From Clostridium tepidum (lineage in GTDB: Bacteria; Bacillota; Clostridia; Clostridiales; Clostridiaceae): a stretch of DNA of 41,927 nucleotides. The notes below the pieces were generated by a model. That model did no database searches, had not been told where the DNA came from, and saw only the letters and a list, made by a program, of their open reading frames with translations. The stretch is from positions 1 to 41,927 of the forward strand of contig NZ_MRAE01000023.1 of the NCBI RefSeq assembly GCF_002008345.1, given 5' to 3'. Shown here in pieces: positions 8,628 to 21,309 of this stretch (the stretch's first letter is position 1; each line of letters begins with the position of its first letter). Made by a program: the position numbers and the translations under genes.

Positions 8628-9839
8628 TTATATAGCCTCTCCAAATACTTCTTCTTTAATCATTTTTCCATTATAAATGCTTTCTTTTCTAAATAATTTG
8701 TCTATAACTATAGCTATAGCTCCATCTCCACAAACATTTGTAGCTGTTCCAAGGCTATCTTGTGCAAAATGTATAGCTATCATTAATCCTTGTTGTGCTG
8801 GATTAAACATAAGCATATCTTTTAATAAACCTAAAGTAGCGTATACACCACCGCCAGGTATTCCTGGTGCTGCTACCATAGTAACTCCTAACATAAATAT
8901 ATATGGTATCATCATAGTTGCTGTTGGTACTTGACCTGATATAAGCATTATACCCATAGCTCCTAATACTAAAGTTATAGTGTCTCCTGCTAAATGTATT
9001 GTAGCACATAATGGTATTACAAAGTCTGCTACTTCTTCTGACACCTCATTTTTCTTAACACATTGTAAATTTACAGGTATAGATGCTGCTGAAGACTGAG
9101 TTCCTAAAGCCATAGTGTAACCCGGTATCATATTTATTATAGCCTTAATTGGATTTTTTCTTGAAACAACATAAGCTATAGAATACTGCAGTACTATATA
9201 AGCTATTTGAAGCGGTATTATTATTAAATATACTGATGAAAATGTCTTTAATGTTTGAATTATTTCTCCTGAAGCTGTTAATTTTGAAAATATACCTGCT
9301 ATATGTATAGGAACTAATGGTATTATTACATTTTTAACTATTATTTCAACTATTCCTTTAAAATCCTTTATAACTTCTAAAAGATGTATTCCTTTTATAT
9401 AAGGAATACAAATTCCCAATGCAAATGCTAATACTAAAGCTGACATTACTCCCATAATAGGTGGTATATCCACTTTAAAAAATGGTTCTAAATATACATT
9501 TGATTTAAACACATTACCGCTATTTTTAATTAGTTTTGGCAGCATAGATTGACCTAATAAAAATGCAGCTATTCCAGCTATTATAGTAGATATATATGAA
9601 AATAATACAGTTATTCCTAATAGTTTTCCTGATCCTTTTCCTAGATCTGCAATTCCTGGTGCAACAAATCCTATTATAATCAATGGTATAGAAAAATTAA
9701 GAAATCCTCCAAACAATCCTGAAAATGTATTTAAAGCCCTAACAATATGATACATACCTAAAGTTTTTGATATTAATCCTATTAAAATGCCAAATATAAT
9801 TCCTAAAAATAATTTAGTTAAAAGACCTAGTTTTTTCAT
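8628..9839 (-). CDS. Dicarboxylate/amino acid:cation symporter (DAACS family)
   Basis: This 403-residue integral membrane protein has about eight hydrophobic helices plus re-entrant loops, as in GltPh-type Na+/H+-coupled carriers. The serine-rich hairpin motif is visible as LGTQSSAASIPV, followed by a DTITLVLGAMG segment and a Gly/Pro-rich PGIPGGGVYATLG hairpin. Substrates in the family are glutamate, aspartate, serine/threonine or C4-dicarboxylates; the sequence alone does not settle which. An excellent ribosome site (AAGGAGGAG) and promoter precede it, and a terminator follows, so it is monocistronic. Confidence 0.9.
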   Translation of the reverse strand: MKKLGLLTKLFLGIIFGILIGLISKTLGMYHIVRALNTFSGLFGGFLNFSIPLIIIGFVAPGIADLGKGSGKLLGITVLFSYISTIIAGIAAFLLGQSMLPKLIKNSGNVFKSNVYLEPFFKVDIPPIMGVMSALVLAFALGICIPYIKGIHLLEVIKDFKGIVEIIVKNVIIPLVPIHIAGIFSKLTASGEIIQTLKTFSSVYLIIIPLQIAYIVLQYSIAYVVSRKNPIKAIINMIPGYTMALGTQSSAASIPVNLQCVKKNEVSEEVADFVIPLCATIHLAGDTITLVLGAMGIMLISGQVPTATMMIPYIFMLGVTMVAAPGIPGGGVYATLGLLKDMLMFNPAQQGLMIAIHFAQDSLGTATNVCGDGAIAIVIDKLFRKESIYNGKMIKEEVFGEAI

Positions 9840-9908
9840 TTTGTCTCCTCCTTAGTCTGTGTGTACTCTTATTATATACATATGTTTTTAATATAAATAC
9901 ATTTTTTT

Positions 9909-9937
9909 ATATTAACACCTATATTTATATTTGTCAA
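9909..9937 (-). promoter_or_regulatory. Promoter of the DAACS symporter gene
   Basis: On the minus strand the -35 box TTGACA (9937-9932) is 17 bases from the -10 box TAATAT (9914-9909). An inverted repeat (AAATACATTT / AAATGTATTT, 9895-9904 and 9949-9958) brackets the whole promoter. Confidence 0.7.
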
Positions 9938-10045
9938 TATTATTGTACAAATGTATTTCTTATAAAACACAAATATTTTATAAATTTTAAAACATTTAAT
10001 CTATAAATTTAAGATAGACTAGCTATTAATTTTTTATATTATTAT

Positions 10046-10090
10046 AAAAAAACCCTATTTAGTTAGATTATAACTAAATAGGGTTTTTAT
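10046..10090 (-). terminator. Terminator of the 89-residue membrane-protein gene
   Basis: AAAAACCCTATTTAGTTA pairs with TAACTAAATAGGGTTTTT around a 5-base loop, flanked by A and T runs so that it can work in both directions. It lies about 13 bases after the stop at 10103. Confidence 0.85.
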
Positions 10091-10102
10091 TTATAAGTTA
10101 AT

Positions 10103-10372
10103 TTAATACACTTTCATATATATAAAAAATATATTAGCTATAGCAAGAAAAATACAAACTAAAGAATAAAATTTATCTCTCATACCTTTCGAGAAATCTA
10201 ACATCTTTACAGCCCAAACGATCATAGTAAAAAACATACACCATTGAAGTGTATAATAACTGTCAAAATATTTTATATATGTAAATTGATATATTGTAAG
10301 TAAGGTAGCTAATAACGCTACAGTTGTTATTATAACCATTATCCACCCTAATAAATTTATATACTTTCTCAT
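10103..10372 (-). CDS. Small three-helix membrane protein, unknown function
   Basis: This 89-residue protein has three hydrophobic helices (approximately residues 5-27, 42-58 and 66-85) separated by short polar loops, with a basic N-terminus MRKYINLL. No known domain is recognised. The ATG at 10372 is chosen because GGAGAGG sits 5 bases before it; an upstream in-frame GTG falls inside that ribosome site. It is transcribed in the same direction as ligA, 100 bases after it, and ends at its own terminator. Confidence 0.7.
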   Translation of the reverse strand: MRKYINLLGWIMVIITTVALLATLLTIYQFTYIKYFDSYYTLQWCMFFTMIVWAVKMLDFSKGMRDKFYSLVCIFLAIANIFFIYMKVY

Positions 10373-10472
10373 TTTTATCCTCTCCACACTCTTTGAGCTA
10401 TTATTATAAATTAAACCACTTAAATAATATACTTTTTTTCATTTGTTGTAAATATATGTTTAGCTAATACCA

Positions 10473-14695
<4,223 letters not shown>

Positions 14696-14738
14696 TACAT
14701 CAGCTCCCTAGATTTTATCTATTTTACATCTTCTTAAT

Positions 14739-14744
14739 ATTATA
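14739..14744 (-). promoter_or_regulatory. Extended -10 element for pcrA-ligA
   Basis: The minus strand has TGATATAAT, an extended -10 (TGnTATAAT), about 44 bases before the pcrA start. No convincing -35 box is seen, which is acceptable for this promoter class. Confidence 0.5.
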
Positions 14745-14902
14745 TCATCTTCACTATTAGTTAAACATTATTTGTAAATGGAGTTATTTGATTTAGAGGA
14801 ACCCTTTATTTCCACTAAAGTCTAGAAATATTTATCGTATATCTATATAACCATTTCTTCCAATTTTTAAAAAAATCATTGTATTAATCAAATAAATTTA
14901 AA

Positions 14903-14926
14903 ATGTGCTAGCAAAAACTAGCACAT
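14903..14926 (-). terminator. Terminator of the YerC-type gene
   Basis: ATGTGCTAG (14903-14911) pairs perfectly with CTAGCACAT (14918-14926). The minus strand continues TTTTAAATTT. It lies 17 bases after the stop at 14943. The short U-tract makes it moderate in strength. Confidence 0.7.
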
Positions 14927-14942
14927 AATAATTTAATTCTAT

Positions 14943-15242
14943 CTATTTATTCTCTATTCTATCCAAAACTATTTTATAACCTTCACTTCCATAATTAAGG
15001 CATCTATTTACTCTACTTATAGTAGCAGTACTAGCCCCTGTAGCTGCTGCTATTTCTAAGTATGTAACTTTCTTCCTAAGCATTTTAGCTACTTGAATTC
15101 TTTGTTCTAAAGCTTTTATTTCATTAATAGTACATATATCTTCAAAAAACCTATAACACTCTTCTTTAGTTTTTAAACTTAAAAAAGCTTCACATAGAAA
15201 ATCCATTTCTTCACTTTCTAATTTAGATTGATACTGCTCCAT
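14943..15242 (-). CDS. YerC/YecD family TrpR-related DNA-binding protein
   Basis: This 99-residue protein has a TrpR-like helix-turn-helix: residues around LEQRIQVAKMLRKKVTYLEI form the first helices and ATGASTATISRVNRCL the recognition helix, close to the TrpR repressor core. Family members are small regulators of unknown target, often near pcrA-ligA or purine genes in Firmicutes. The ATG at 15242 is chosen because AAGGAG precedes it by 9 bases; a TTG 21 bases upstream overlaps this site. A weak promoter (TAGATT, 17 bases, TAAAAT with a TG extension) lies just upstream. Confidence 0.9.
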   Translation of the reverse strand: MEQYQSKLESEEMDFLCEAFLSLKTKEECYRFFEDICTINEIKALEQRIQVAKMLRKKVTYLEIAAATGASTATISRVNRCLNYGSEGYKIVLDRIENK

Positions 15243-15339
15243 ATGTTTCAGCTCCTTATCCAAACTCCAATTTATTATTTACTTTAATTTTATCACGTAT
15301 TAAAATATTAATCTACAAAATTAAGTAAATATATAATGA

Positions 15340-15426
15340 CAAAAAAATAAAACAGCCTATTGGGGTTATAGGCTGTTTACAATAAATAAAAAGGGGGCTA
15401 TTTATTCTTTTTACTTATCCTTGCAT
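15340..15426 (-). ncRNA. Candidate short RNA (promoter plus intrinsic terminator, no ORF)
   Basis: On the minus strand, -35 TTGCAT (15460-15455), a 17-base spacer and -10 TATAAT (15437-15432) form a strong promoter. About 48 bases after the expected start, AAACAGCCTAT (15378-15368) pairs with ATAGGCTGTTT (15360-15350), followed by TTTTATTTTTTT. The product would be about 85 nt with no coding capacity: its only ATG is followed by a stop after two codons. It lies between the pseudouridine synthase gene and yerC. It could be an independent sRNA, or a leader whose terminator attenuates yerC. I do not recognise the family. Confidence 0.5.
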
Positions 15427-15431
15427 AAACT

Positions 15432-15460
15432 ATTATAATTAATAGAAATAATAAATGCAA
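15432..15460 (-). promoter_or_regulatory. Promoter of the candidate short RNA
   Basis: TTGCAT, 17 bases, TATAAT on the minus strand, inside the 283-base gap between the pseudouridine synthase stop and the next coding region. The nearest gene start downstream is 190 bases away, beyond a terminator. Confidence 0.65.
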
Positions 15461-15538
15461 GTTTTTTTTGCAGATTTTATTGTAAATTTTTTTTAAAATG
15501 ATATTTTTATATTCATAATATTTTAATATTTTTTACAT

Positions 15539-16255
15539 TTATATATCTTTTAATAAATCTATTTCTTCCTCTGTCAATTCTCTATATTGACCCTCTTCTA
15601 AGTTTTTATCTAATTTTAATGGTCCAAATTCTTCTCTTTTTAAGTAAATAACTTTTTTTTCTACACTTTCAAACATTCTTTTAACTTGATGAAACTTACC
15701 TTCATATATAGTAACTCTTACTTCTGATTCCTCTGCAAATGATTTTATTATTTCAAGCTTTGCAGGAAAACATTCATATCCATCATCTAATACTATCCCC
15801 TTTTCAAATTTTTCTATATCTTCCTCTGTAACTTTCTTATTAATTTTTGCATAGTATACCTTATCTACATGCCATTTAGGAGATATAAGTCTATGATTCA
15901 ACTCACCATCATTAGTAAGCAAAAGTAGCCCTACTGTATTTTTATCTAATCTTCCTACTGGGAAAGGGTTAAAAACTCTATCTTCTTCCTCTAACAAATC
16001 CACAACAGTTTCATCATAATTATCAAAAGTTGCTGAAACTACATTTTGTGGCTTATTCATCATCAAATAAATATATTTTTTATATACTACTTCTTTTCCT
16101 AATACAAATATTTTATTTTTTTCTGGATCTATTTGCATACCATTATCTTTAACAACTTTACCATCAACATCAACTTGCCCCTTTTTAATTAAAGCCTTAA
16201 CTTCTTTTCGTGTACCATATCCTAAATTAGCTAATATTTTATCTAAACGCTCCAT
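15539..16255 (-). CDS. RsuA/RluB-family pseudouridine synthase
   Basis: This 238-residue enzyme converts specific uridines of rRNA to pseudouridine. An S4 RNA-binding domain occupies residues 1-48 (MERLDKILANLGYGTRKEV), and the catalytic domain has VGRLDKNTVGLLLLTNDG with the catalytic Asp at 104. Further family motifs are the KPQNVVSA loop and FHQVKRMF. The pattern fits 16S U516-type (RsuA) or 23S-type (RluB) enzymes; the target base cannot be fixed from sequence. The ATG has TAGGAGGAG upstream. No neighbour is close enough to be an operon partner. Confidence 0.92.
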   Translation of the reverse strand: MERLDKILANLGYGTRKEVKALIKKGQVDVDGKVVKDNGMQIDPEKNKIFVLGKEVVYKKYIYLMMNKPQNVVSATFDNYDETVVDLLEEEDRVFNPFPVGRLDKNTVGLLLLTNDGELNHRLISPKWHVDKVYYAKINKKVTEEDIEKFEKGIVLDDGYECFPAKLEIIKSFAEESEVRVTIYEGKFHQVKRMFESVEKKVIYLKREEFGPLKLDKNLEEGQYRELTEEEIDLLKDI

Positions 16256-16312
16256 GAGACTCCTCCTATTTTTTGCTTATTATATTATTAGTATTACCAT
16301 TATAACAAATTT

Positions 16313-16339
16313 AAAGGAAAGTGCATTGCACTTTCCTTT
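16313..16339 (-). terminator. Terminator of the lytic transglycosylase gene
   Basis: AAAGGAAAGTGCA and its complement TGCACTTTCCTTT form a perfect palindrome that starts within the stop codon. The U-tract after it is weak (TTTAAATTTG), so termination may be incomplete. Confidence 0.6.
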
Positions 16340-17009
16340 ATGCTCCATAATTTTTCATTATATTTTTTACATAATTTCTTGTTTCACTTGGCAATTTATT
16401 TATATCAGAAATATTTTTTACACCTCTCCATTGAAGAGTTCCAGGTCCTGCATTATATGCTGCTAAAGCCAATTCCTTCACATTCCCATGCATATCTAGC
16501 ATCTTTTTTAAATATTTTGCTCCACCATCTATATTTTGCTCTATATCAAATGGATTTGTAACTCCTACTTCTTTAGCTGTACCAGGCATAAGTTGCATTA
16601 AACCTTGAGCCCCAGCATTTGATACACAGTTAGGATTGAAATCTGATTCCTGTTTTATAACTGCCATTAAAAGTTTTTTGTCTATTCCATATTTTTTGGA
16701 AGCCTTTTCTACAGCATTATCTATAGTTATATTACCTGTTTTAACATCAGATTTTATATTATTTATTTCCCTTTTTGCATCTTCTAATTTTTGTCCTACA
16801 CCATAATACTTATTATCACTGCTGATTATACTATTTAACGATAATATATTACTTAAATCACTATCACCTTTATTTTCCATAGCCTTTAATAAGCTATCTA
16901 AAACTATTTGAAAGCTTGATGAATCTCCAAATGATGACTTTATTATTTGCCCAATCAATTGCATTTGTAGCATTTGTTGTAATTTCATATCACTACTATC
17001 TACTTTCAT
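16338..17009 (-). CDS. Leaderless soluble lytic transglycosylase (SLT domain)
   Basis: This 223-residue protein cleaves the glycan strands of peptidoglycan with formation of 1,6-anhydromuramic acid ends. The C-terminal goose-lysozyme-type SLT domain (about 105-223) has the catalytic Glu at 121 in IKQESDFNP, then GAQGLMQLMPGTA and ALAAYNAGPG. The N-terminal 100 residues are Gln/Met-rich and helical. There is no signal peptide, so export would need an unusual route, cell lysis or a sporulation compartment. The ATG at 17009 is chosen because GGTGGTG precedes it. It starts 57 bases after the triple-tyrosine gene, with which it is probably cotranscribed. Confidence 0.88.
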   Translation of the reverse strand: MKVDSSDMKLQQMLQMQLIGQIIKSSFGDSSSFQIVLDSLLKAMENKGDSDLSNILSLNSIISSDNKYYGVGQKLEDAKREINNIKSDVKTGNITIDNAVEKASKKYGIDKKLLMAVIKQESDFNPNCVSNAGAQGLMQLMPGTAKEVGVTNPFDIEQNIDGGAKYLKKMLDMHGNVKELALAAYNAGPGTLQWRGVKNISDINKLPSETRNYVKNIMKNYGA

Positions 17010-17066
17010 AAATTCACCACCAATTTTAAACATATATTTAAATTATCGTCTTATTTTCGACTTTAT

Positions 17067-19070
17067 TTATACTTTAAATTTAAATATATCATAATCCTCA
17101 TAAGCACATTTTAAAAAACTACTTTTTGATAAAACCAATACTTCATATTCCCCTTCATTAAAAGGCATAAAAGTATAATATTTCTTTCTACTATAATCTT
17201 GAACTAACTTCCATTCACCTTTATTCATAATATAAAATTGATAAAGAACTGCATTTCCACCTTCACTATCTACACTAAAAGTTACAGTCTCATTACATTT
17301 TATGTCTGTTCTACTAGTTTTTATTTTTGTATTTGTTATAGGAAGAGCTTCTCTTACATAAAACTTAACTTCTTTTTTAGAGTCATAAACCTCTTCGCTT
17401 TCTTTATTCTTAGCTAATACTTCTATGGTATAAACTCCGCTGCATTTTGGTGTATATTTAAACTCTTTGTTTTCAATATAATCTGTTTCTTCTACTTTTT
17501 CATTATTTATTTTTAAAATATATTTTATCAAGTTATCCTTTGTATTTTGAATTATAACTTTTAATAATATATCATCTCCTACTATATAACTAGTTTTTAT
17601 TGGGTATATAACATAATCAATTATAGCAGGTATATAATTATGGCTATTTATATAAGTTATATAGTGAGAATCATATTCTCTAGATGAGTATTTATGTTTT
17701 GCTAAAACTTCTAGTTCATATGTCCCCGTTTCTTTTGGTATAAATTTAGCCCAATTACAAGTACCAAAATCTATTTTTTCTTTCTCTTTACCATCTTTTT
17801 TTATAGAAAATGCGTATCTTACATTATTTCCACCATTGCTTATAGCTCTTATTTCTACTTCTTCTCCCTTTAAAACATGCTTACCTTTATCTAATATTAC
17901 TTTTTCAATTTTTATAGGTTCTTTAATATATTCTAAATTTATTGTATATTCTATAGAAGATTTATCATCAAATTCATTTTCACTAGAAACATCTTTTACT
18001 AAAGCTTCTATAGAATATTTACCTGGAATAGAAGGTGTCCATATATATGTATTATTTCTTATATATCCAGAGTCTTCTGTGTACTTACCTTCTATTTTAA
18101 ATTTATATAAAAGTTCCTTCCCACCCTCTACATTTAGTTTTAACTCTATAGGAGTATCTGTCATTTGAGGCGAATTTAAATTAGTGGTAAACTTTCTTAT
18201 AACTATATCTCTATAAGCTTTAACCGTAAATTTCAACATAGCTCTATCATCAAATTCATTTTGAGAATACATATCCTTTACTAAACATAGCAATTTATAA
18301 TCACCGCTATTTTTTTCTATATAAGATACTACATTATTGCTAGAATAATCTTGTATACATTCTTGTTTACCATTACTATCTATTTTTATAAATTTATATA
18401 ATATATCTCTACCTTCTTCATAAACTGATTCTACCTTAAATACTAGGTCTTCATCACATATTAATTCTTTAGTTAAGCAATTAAAATCAACTATTTCTAC
18501 ATTATCTATAGAGTTAACCTTGAATGCTACTTTAAAAGAATCATCATAATCTTTAACAGATTTTAAATCTTTACATTCAACCATAAGTTCTTGTATTCCT
18601 GGTTTTTTTACTACAAAAGATATACTATTTTCAGTAGAATAATCTTTTATAAGTTGCCAACTTTCATCTTCTTTTAACCAATATTTAAACATCAATGGAA
18701 ATTTGTTTGTTTCTACTACTGCTTCTATTCTTTCTCCTATATTAAGATTATCTTTATTTAAATATACATTTCTTATATATTTTTCATCTACTTCCCCTAT
18801 TATATAATCAAATTTACTAATAAAATCAAATGGTTTACAACTATCTTCTTTCTTAGCTTGTACCATTATTATATAATTGCCCTCTTCTTCAGGTACCCAA
18901 TTTATAGTATCATTAAAACTAAAATCACTAACTGTGTTCCATGTACCTTCTTTTCCTATTATAAATTTATATAAATTTTTTTTGTTATTTTCTACAAAAG
19001 CTTTAATTTTTATGCTAGATTTTTTTTGTTGAGGACTTTCCTTATCAAAAATAATATTTAACTCTTCCAT
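17067..19070 (-). CDS. Triple-tyrosine-motif repeat protein (about seven Y_Y_Y-type modules)
   Basis: This 667-residue protein is built from about seven tandem modules of about 90-100 residues. Each has an L-Y-K-F or similar entry strand, a tryptophan or hydrophobic strand, and an exit pattern G-x-Y-x-(I/L/V)3-x-A-K-x-x-x-S-x-x-x-Y/F-D-D/S. This is the Y_Y_Y (triple tyrosine) beta-sandwich, otherwise seen in sensor kinases and surface proteins. There is no signal peptide, membrane segment or sorting motif. The ATG at 19070 is chosen because AGAGAGG precedes it. Its only apparent partner is the SLT transglycosylase downstream, so a cell-wall role is inferred, not shown. Confidence 0.82.
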   Translation of the reverse strand: MEELNIIFDKESPQQKKSSIKIKAFVENNKKNLYKFIIGKEGTWNTVSDFSFNDTINWVPEEEGNYIIMVQAKKEDSCKPFDFISKFDYIIGEVDEKYIRNVYLNKDNLNIGERIEAVVETNKFPLMFKYWLKEDESWQLIKDYSTENSISFVVKKPGIQELMVECKDLKSVKDYDDSFKVAFKVNSIDNVEIVDFNCLTKELICDEDLVFKVESVYEEGRDILYKFIKIDSNGKQECIQDYSSNNVVSYIEKNSGDYKLLCLVKDMYSQNEFDDRAMLKFTVKAYRDIVIRKFTTNLNSPQMTDTPIELKLNVEGGKELLYKFKIEGKYTEDSGYIRNNTYIWTPSIPGKYSIEALVKDVSSENEFDDKSSIEYTINLEYIKEPIKIEKVILDKGKHVLKGEEVEIRAISNGGNNVRYAFSIKKDGKEKEKIDFGTCNWAKFIPKETGTYELEVLAKHKYSSREYDSHYITYINSHNYIPAIIDYVIYPIKTSYIVGDDILLKVIIQNTKDNLIKYILKINNEKVEETDYIENKEFKYTPKCSGVYTIEVLAKNKESEEVYDSKKEVKFYVREALPITNTKIKTSRTDIKCNETVTFSVDSEGGNAVLYQFYIMNKGEWKLVQDYSRKKYYTFMPFNEGEYEVLVLSKSSFLKCAYEDYDIFKFKV

Positions 19071-19203
19071 TATTGCACCATCCTCTCTTAAAAATATTAA
19101 CAAATACATTATACTATAATACCAAATTTTGTAATAGTATTTTGTTCTATTTATATTATTATATCATCTTGGGAACACTTATTATAAGGAGGTTGATGTT
19201 TTT

Positions 19204-19365
19204 ATGAAAGATTTAGATAAATATGATGGAGATTATCCATATAAAAAATCCTCTGTTTTTACTGGTAAGTCAAAAAAAGGATATCCTATAATAGAAAGAT
19301 TAAATAATGGATTAATATTTCCTGAAGGTCCTCAAAAAGATTTAGAATTCAAAGATATGAAATAG
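19204..19365 (+). CDS. Small conserved-looking protein, 53 residues
   Basis: The ATG at 19204 has a strong ribosome site, AAGGAGGTT, 11 bases upstream. The frame runs 53 codons to TAG at 19365. The protein begins MKDLDKYDGDYPYK and is strongly charged, with no membrane segment, Cys or known motif. A possible promoter (TTGTAA, 17 bases, TATATT) lies about 50 bases upstream, and a 20-bp hairpin follows the stop. Strong initiation signals, a matching terminator and its isolated position suggest a real gene. Its function is unknown. Confidence 0.65.
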   Translation: MKDLDKYDGDYPYKKSSVFTGKSKKGYPIIERLNNGLIFPEGPQKDLEFKDMK

Positions 19366-19370
19366 AAATA

Positions 19371-19412
19371 AAAGAGTTATTAATGAAAAAAATTTTTCAT
19401 TAATAACTCTTT
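19371..19412. terminator. Convergent terminator hairpin
   Basis: Two perfect 20-base arms (19371-19390 and 19393-19412) lie between two convergent genes, the 53-codon gene and the DUF188 gene. The minus-strand side is followed by TTTTATTTC. It probably serves both genes. Confidence 0.75.
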
Positions 19413-19450
19413 AAATAAAATTTAAAATAAATAATTTATTAAAATATTTT

Positions 19451-19885
19451 TTATTCAAGTATTAATTTTATAAGATTTTTTTCTAATCTAGCATCATCTT
19501 CTGAATTTCTTTTTTTATGATTAGAAGTATTTTTTATACCTGCCCTTCTCATCTTTGAACTTATGTGTCTTTCAAATAACATTCTGTCTATGTTATTATT
19601 ATTAAATATATATCCTTTAGGATTTATAGCTTTAGCTTTTTTTCCAAGAGCCATAGTAGCTACTCCAAAGTCTTGAGTTATTATTATATCATTTTTTTTA
19701 ACTTCATTTATCAATGCCATATCTACACTTTGAAATCCATGATCTACATATTTAATAATCCCATAACTACTATTTAAAACATGATTTATATCACAAAACA
19801 TTATAAGATCTAAATTATATCTTTGAGCTACTTGCTCTATTATATTTTTGCCCGGACAAGCATCTGCATCTACTAATATTCTCAT
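19451..19885 (-). CDS. YaiI/YqxD family protein (DUF188)
   Basis: This 144-residue protein starts with the family signature MRILVDADACPGK and has the acidic loop IITQDFGVATMAL. The fold is PIN-like, with conserved Asp residues that suggest a nuclease, but the activity and substrate of DUF188 proteins are not established. The tail is very basic (SSKMRRAG, HKKRN). It begins 10 bases after the pgi stop, so it is translated from the same mRNA. Its ribosome site is weak. Confidence 0.93.
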   Translation of the reverse strand: MRILVDADACPGKNIIEQVAQRYNLDLIMFCDINHVLNSSYGIIKYVDHGFQSVDMALINEVKKNDIIITQDFGVATMALGKKAKAINPKGYIFNNNNIDRMLFERHISSKMRRAGIKNTSNHKKRNSEDDARLEKNLIKLILE

Positions 19886-19895
19886 AAGACTTATA

Positions 19896-21248
19896 TTACT
19901 TTAATCTTTCTTCTAATGTAGCTTTCATATCTTCATAGCCTGGCTTACCTAAAAGGGCAAACATATTCTTTTTATATGCTTCTACTCCTGGTTGATCAAA
20001 AGGATTAAGCCCTTGTAAATATCCACTAATTCCACAAGCTTTCTCAAAGAAATAAACTAATTGTCCAAAATAATAAGCTGAAAGTTCTGGAACATTTAAT
20101 ACTATTGATGGAACACCACCATCATTATGAGCTAAAACCGTACCTCTTAATGCTTGATGATTTACATAATCCATATCTTTATCTGCTAAGAAATTAAGAC
20201 CATCTAAATTTTCTTTATCCTTTTCTATTATAATTGACTTTCTAGGATTTTCTACGTTTATAAAAGTTTCAAATATATTCCTTAAACCATCTTGTATATA
20301 TTGTCCCATAGAATGCAAATCTGTTGAGAAATCCGCAGCTGCTGGGAATATTCCCTTTCCATCTTTGCCTTCACTTTCTCCATATAATTGTTTCCACCAT
20401 TCTCCAAAATAATGCAAGCAAGGTTCAAAATTAACTAACATTTCTGTAGTTTTTCCTTTTCTATATAAAGCATTTCTTACTGCTACATATCTATAAACAT
20501 AATTTTTTTCTATATCTTCTGAAGAATATTCCTCTCTAGCATCCGCTGCCCCTTTCATCATTTCATCTATATCTATTCCAGCTACAGCTATAGGTAATAA
20601 TCCTACTGGAGTCAAAACTGAAAATCTGCCACCTACATCATCTGGAATTATAAAAGTTTCATACCCTTCTGAATCAGCTAGAGTTCTTAATGCCCCTTTA
20701 TTTGCATCTGTAGTTGCAAATATTCTTTCCTTAGCTTCTTCTTTTCCATACTTCTTTTCTAATAATTCTTTAAATATTCTAAAGGCTATAGCTGGTTCTG
20801 TAGTTGTTCCTGATTTAGATATTACATTTACACATATATCTTTATCTTTAACTAACTCCAATAAATCTGCCATATAAGTAGAGCTTATATTATTTCCTGC
20901 AAAATATATTTGAGGAGTTTTTCTTTGAGATTTATCTAAATTATTATAAAATGTATTTGATAACATTTCTATAGCAGCTCTTGATCCTAAATAAGATCCT
21001 CCTATACCTATAACAATAAATACATCACAAGTATTTTTAATTTTTTCTGCTGCTCTTTTTATTCTTTCAAATTCTTCTTTATTATAATTTACAGGTAAGT
21101 CCATCCAACCTAAAAACTTATTTCCTGGACCTGTTTTTTTATTAAGAATATTATCCATTTCCTTTATCATTGTTTCTAAATATTGTATTTCATAGTCCTC
21201 TACATAAGGTTTAGTTTTTGTTAAATCTAAACTTAAACAATTTCCCAT
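19896..21248 (-). CDS. pgi: Glucose-6-phosphate isomerase
   Basis: Pgi interconverts glucose 6-phosphate and fructose 6-phosphate in glycolysis and gluconeogenesis. The 450-residue length matches the short Firmicutes type. Signatures include [17 protein letters not shown] (sugar-phosphate binding), [30 protein letters not shown] and [10 protein letters not shown], and a [11 protein letters not shown] motif near the C-terminus. The ATG at 21248 is chosen because TTGGAGGT precedes it; an in-frame TTG overlaps that site. A predicted promoter overlaps the terminator of the zinc-ribbon gene just upstream. Confidence 0.98.
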   Translation of the reverse strand: MGNCLSLDLTKTKPYVEDYEIQYLETMIKEMDNILNKKTGPGNKFLGWMDLPVNYNKEEFERIKRAAEKIKNTCDVFIVIGIGGSYLGSRAAIEMLSNTFYNNLDKSQRKTPQIYFAGNNISSTYMADLLELVKDKDICVNVISKSGTTTEPAIAFRIFKELLEKKYGKEEAKERIFATTDANKGALRTLADSEGYETFIIPDDVGGRFSVLTPVGLLPIAVAGIDIDEMMKGAADAREEYSSEDIEKNYVYRYVAVRNALYRKGKTTEMLVNFEPCLHYFGEWWKQLYGESEGKDGKGIFPAAADFSTDLHSMGQYIQDGLRNIFETFINVENPRKSIIIEKDKENLDGLNFLADKDMDYVNHQALRGTVLAHNDGGVPSIVLNVPELSAYYFGQLVYFFEKACGISGYLQGLNPFDQPGVEAYKKNMFALLGKPGYEDMKATLEERLK

Positions 21249-21281
21249 ATTTAATACCTCCAATGTAATTATTTACACTTT

Positions 21282-21309
21282 AATATAAAAAGCTGTTGAA
21301 GTAATTCAA
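21282..21309 (-). promoter_or_regulatory. Predicted pgi promoter overlapping a terminator
   Basis: On the minus strand the -35 box TTGAAT (21309-21304) is 16 bases from the -10 box TATATT (21287-21282). The -35 box is the loop region of the terminator hairpin of the zinc-ribbon gene, and the -10 box follows its T-run. Transcription would start about 27 bases before the pgi ATG. Confidence 0.5.

Noticed and set aside
8803..9009. Overlapping 68-codon minus-strand reading frame inside the symporter gene
   Set aside because: It is a shadow frame with Tyr/Arg-rich low-complexity composition and no ribosome site. The symporter frame has clear family motifs.
16254..16561. Plus-strand hydrophobic reading frames opposite the transglycosylase gene
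   Set aside because: The hydrophobicity comes from antisense translation of Lys/Asn-rich codons. No start signals are present and the opposite strand has a clear SLT domain.
16338..17009. FlgJ-like flagellar muramidase
   Set aside because: The SLT motifs (QESDFNP, AYNAGPG) differ from the FlgJ glucosaminidase domain, and no flagellar genes are nearby.
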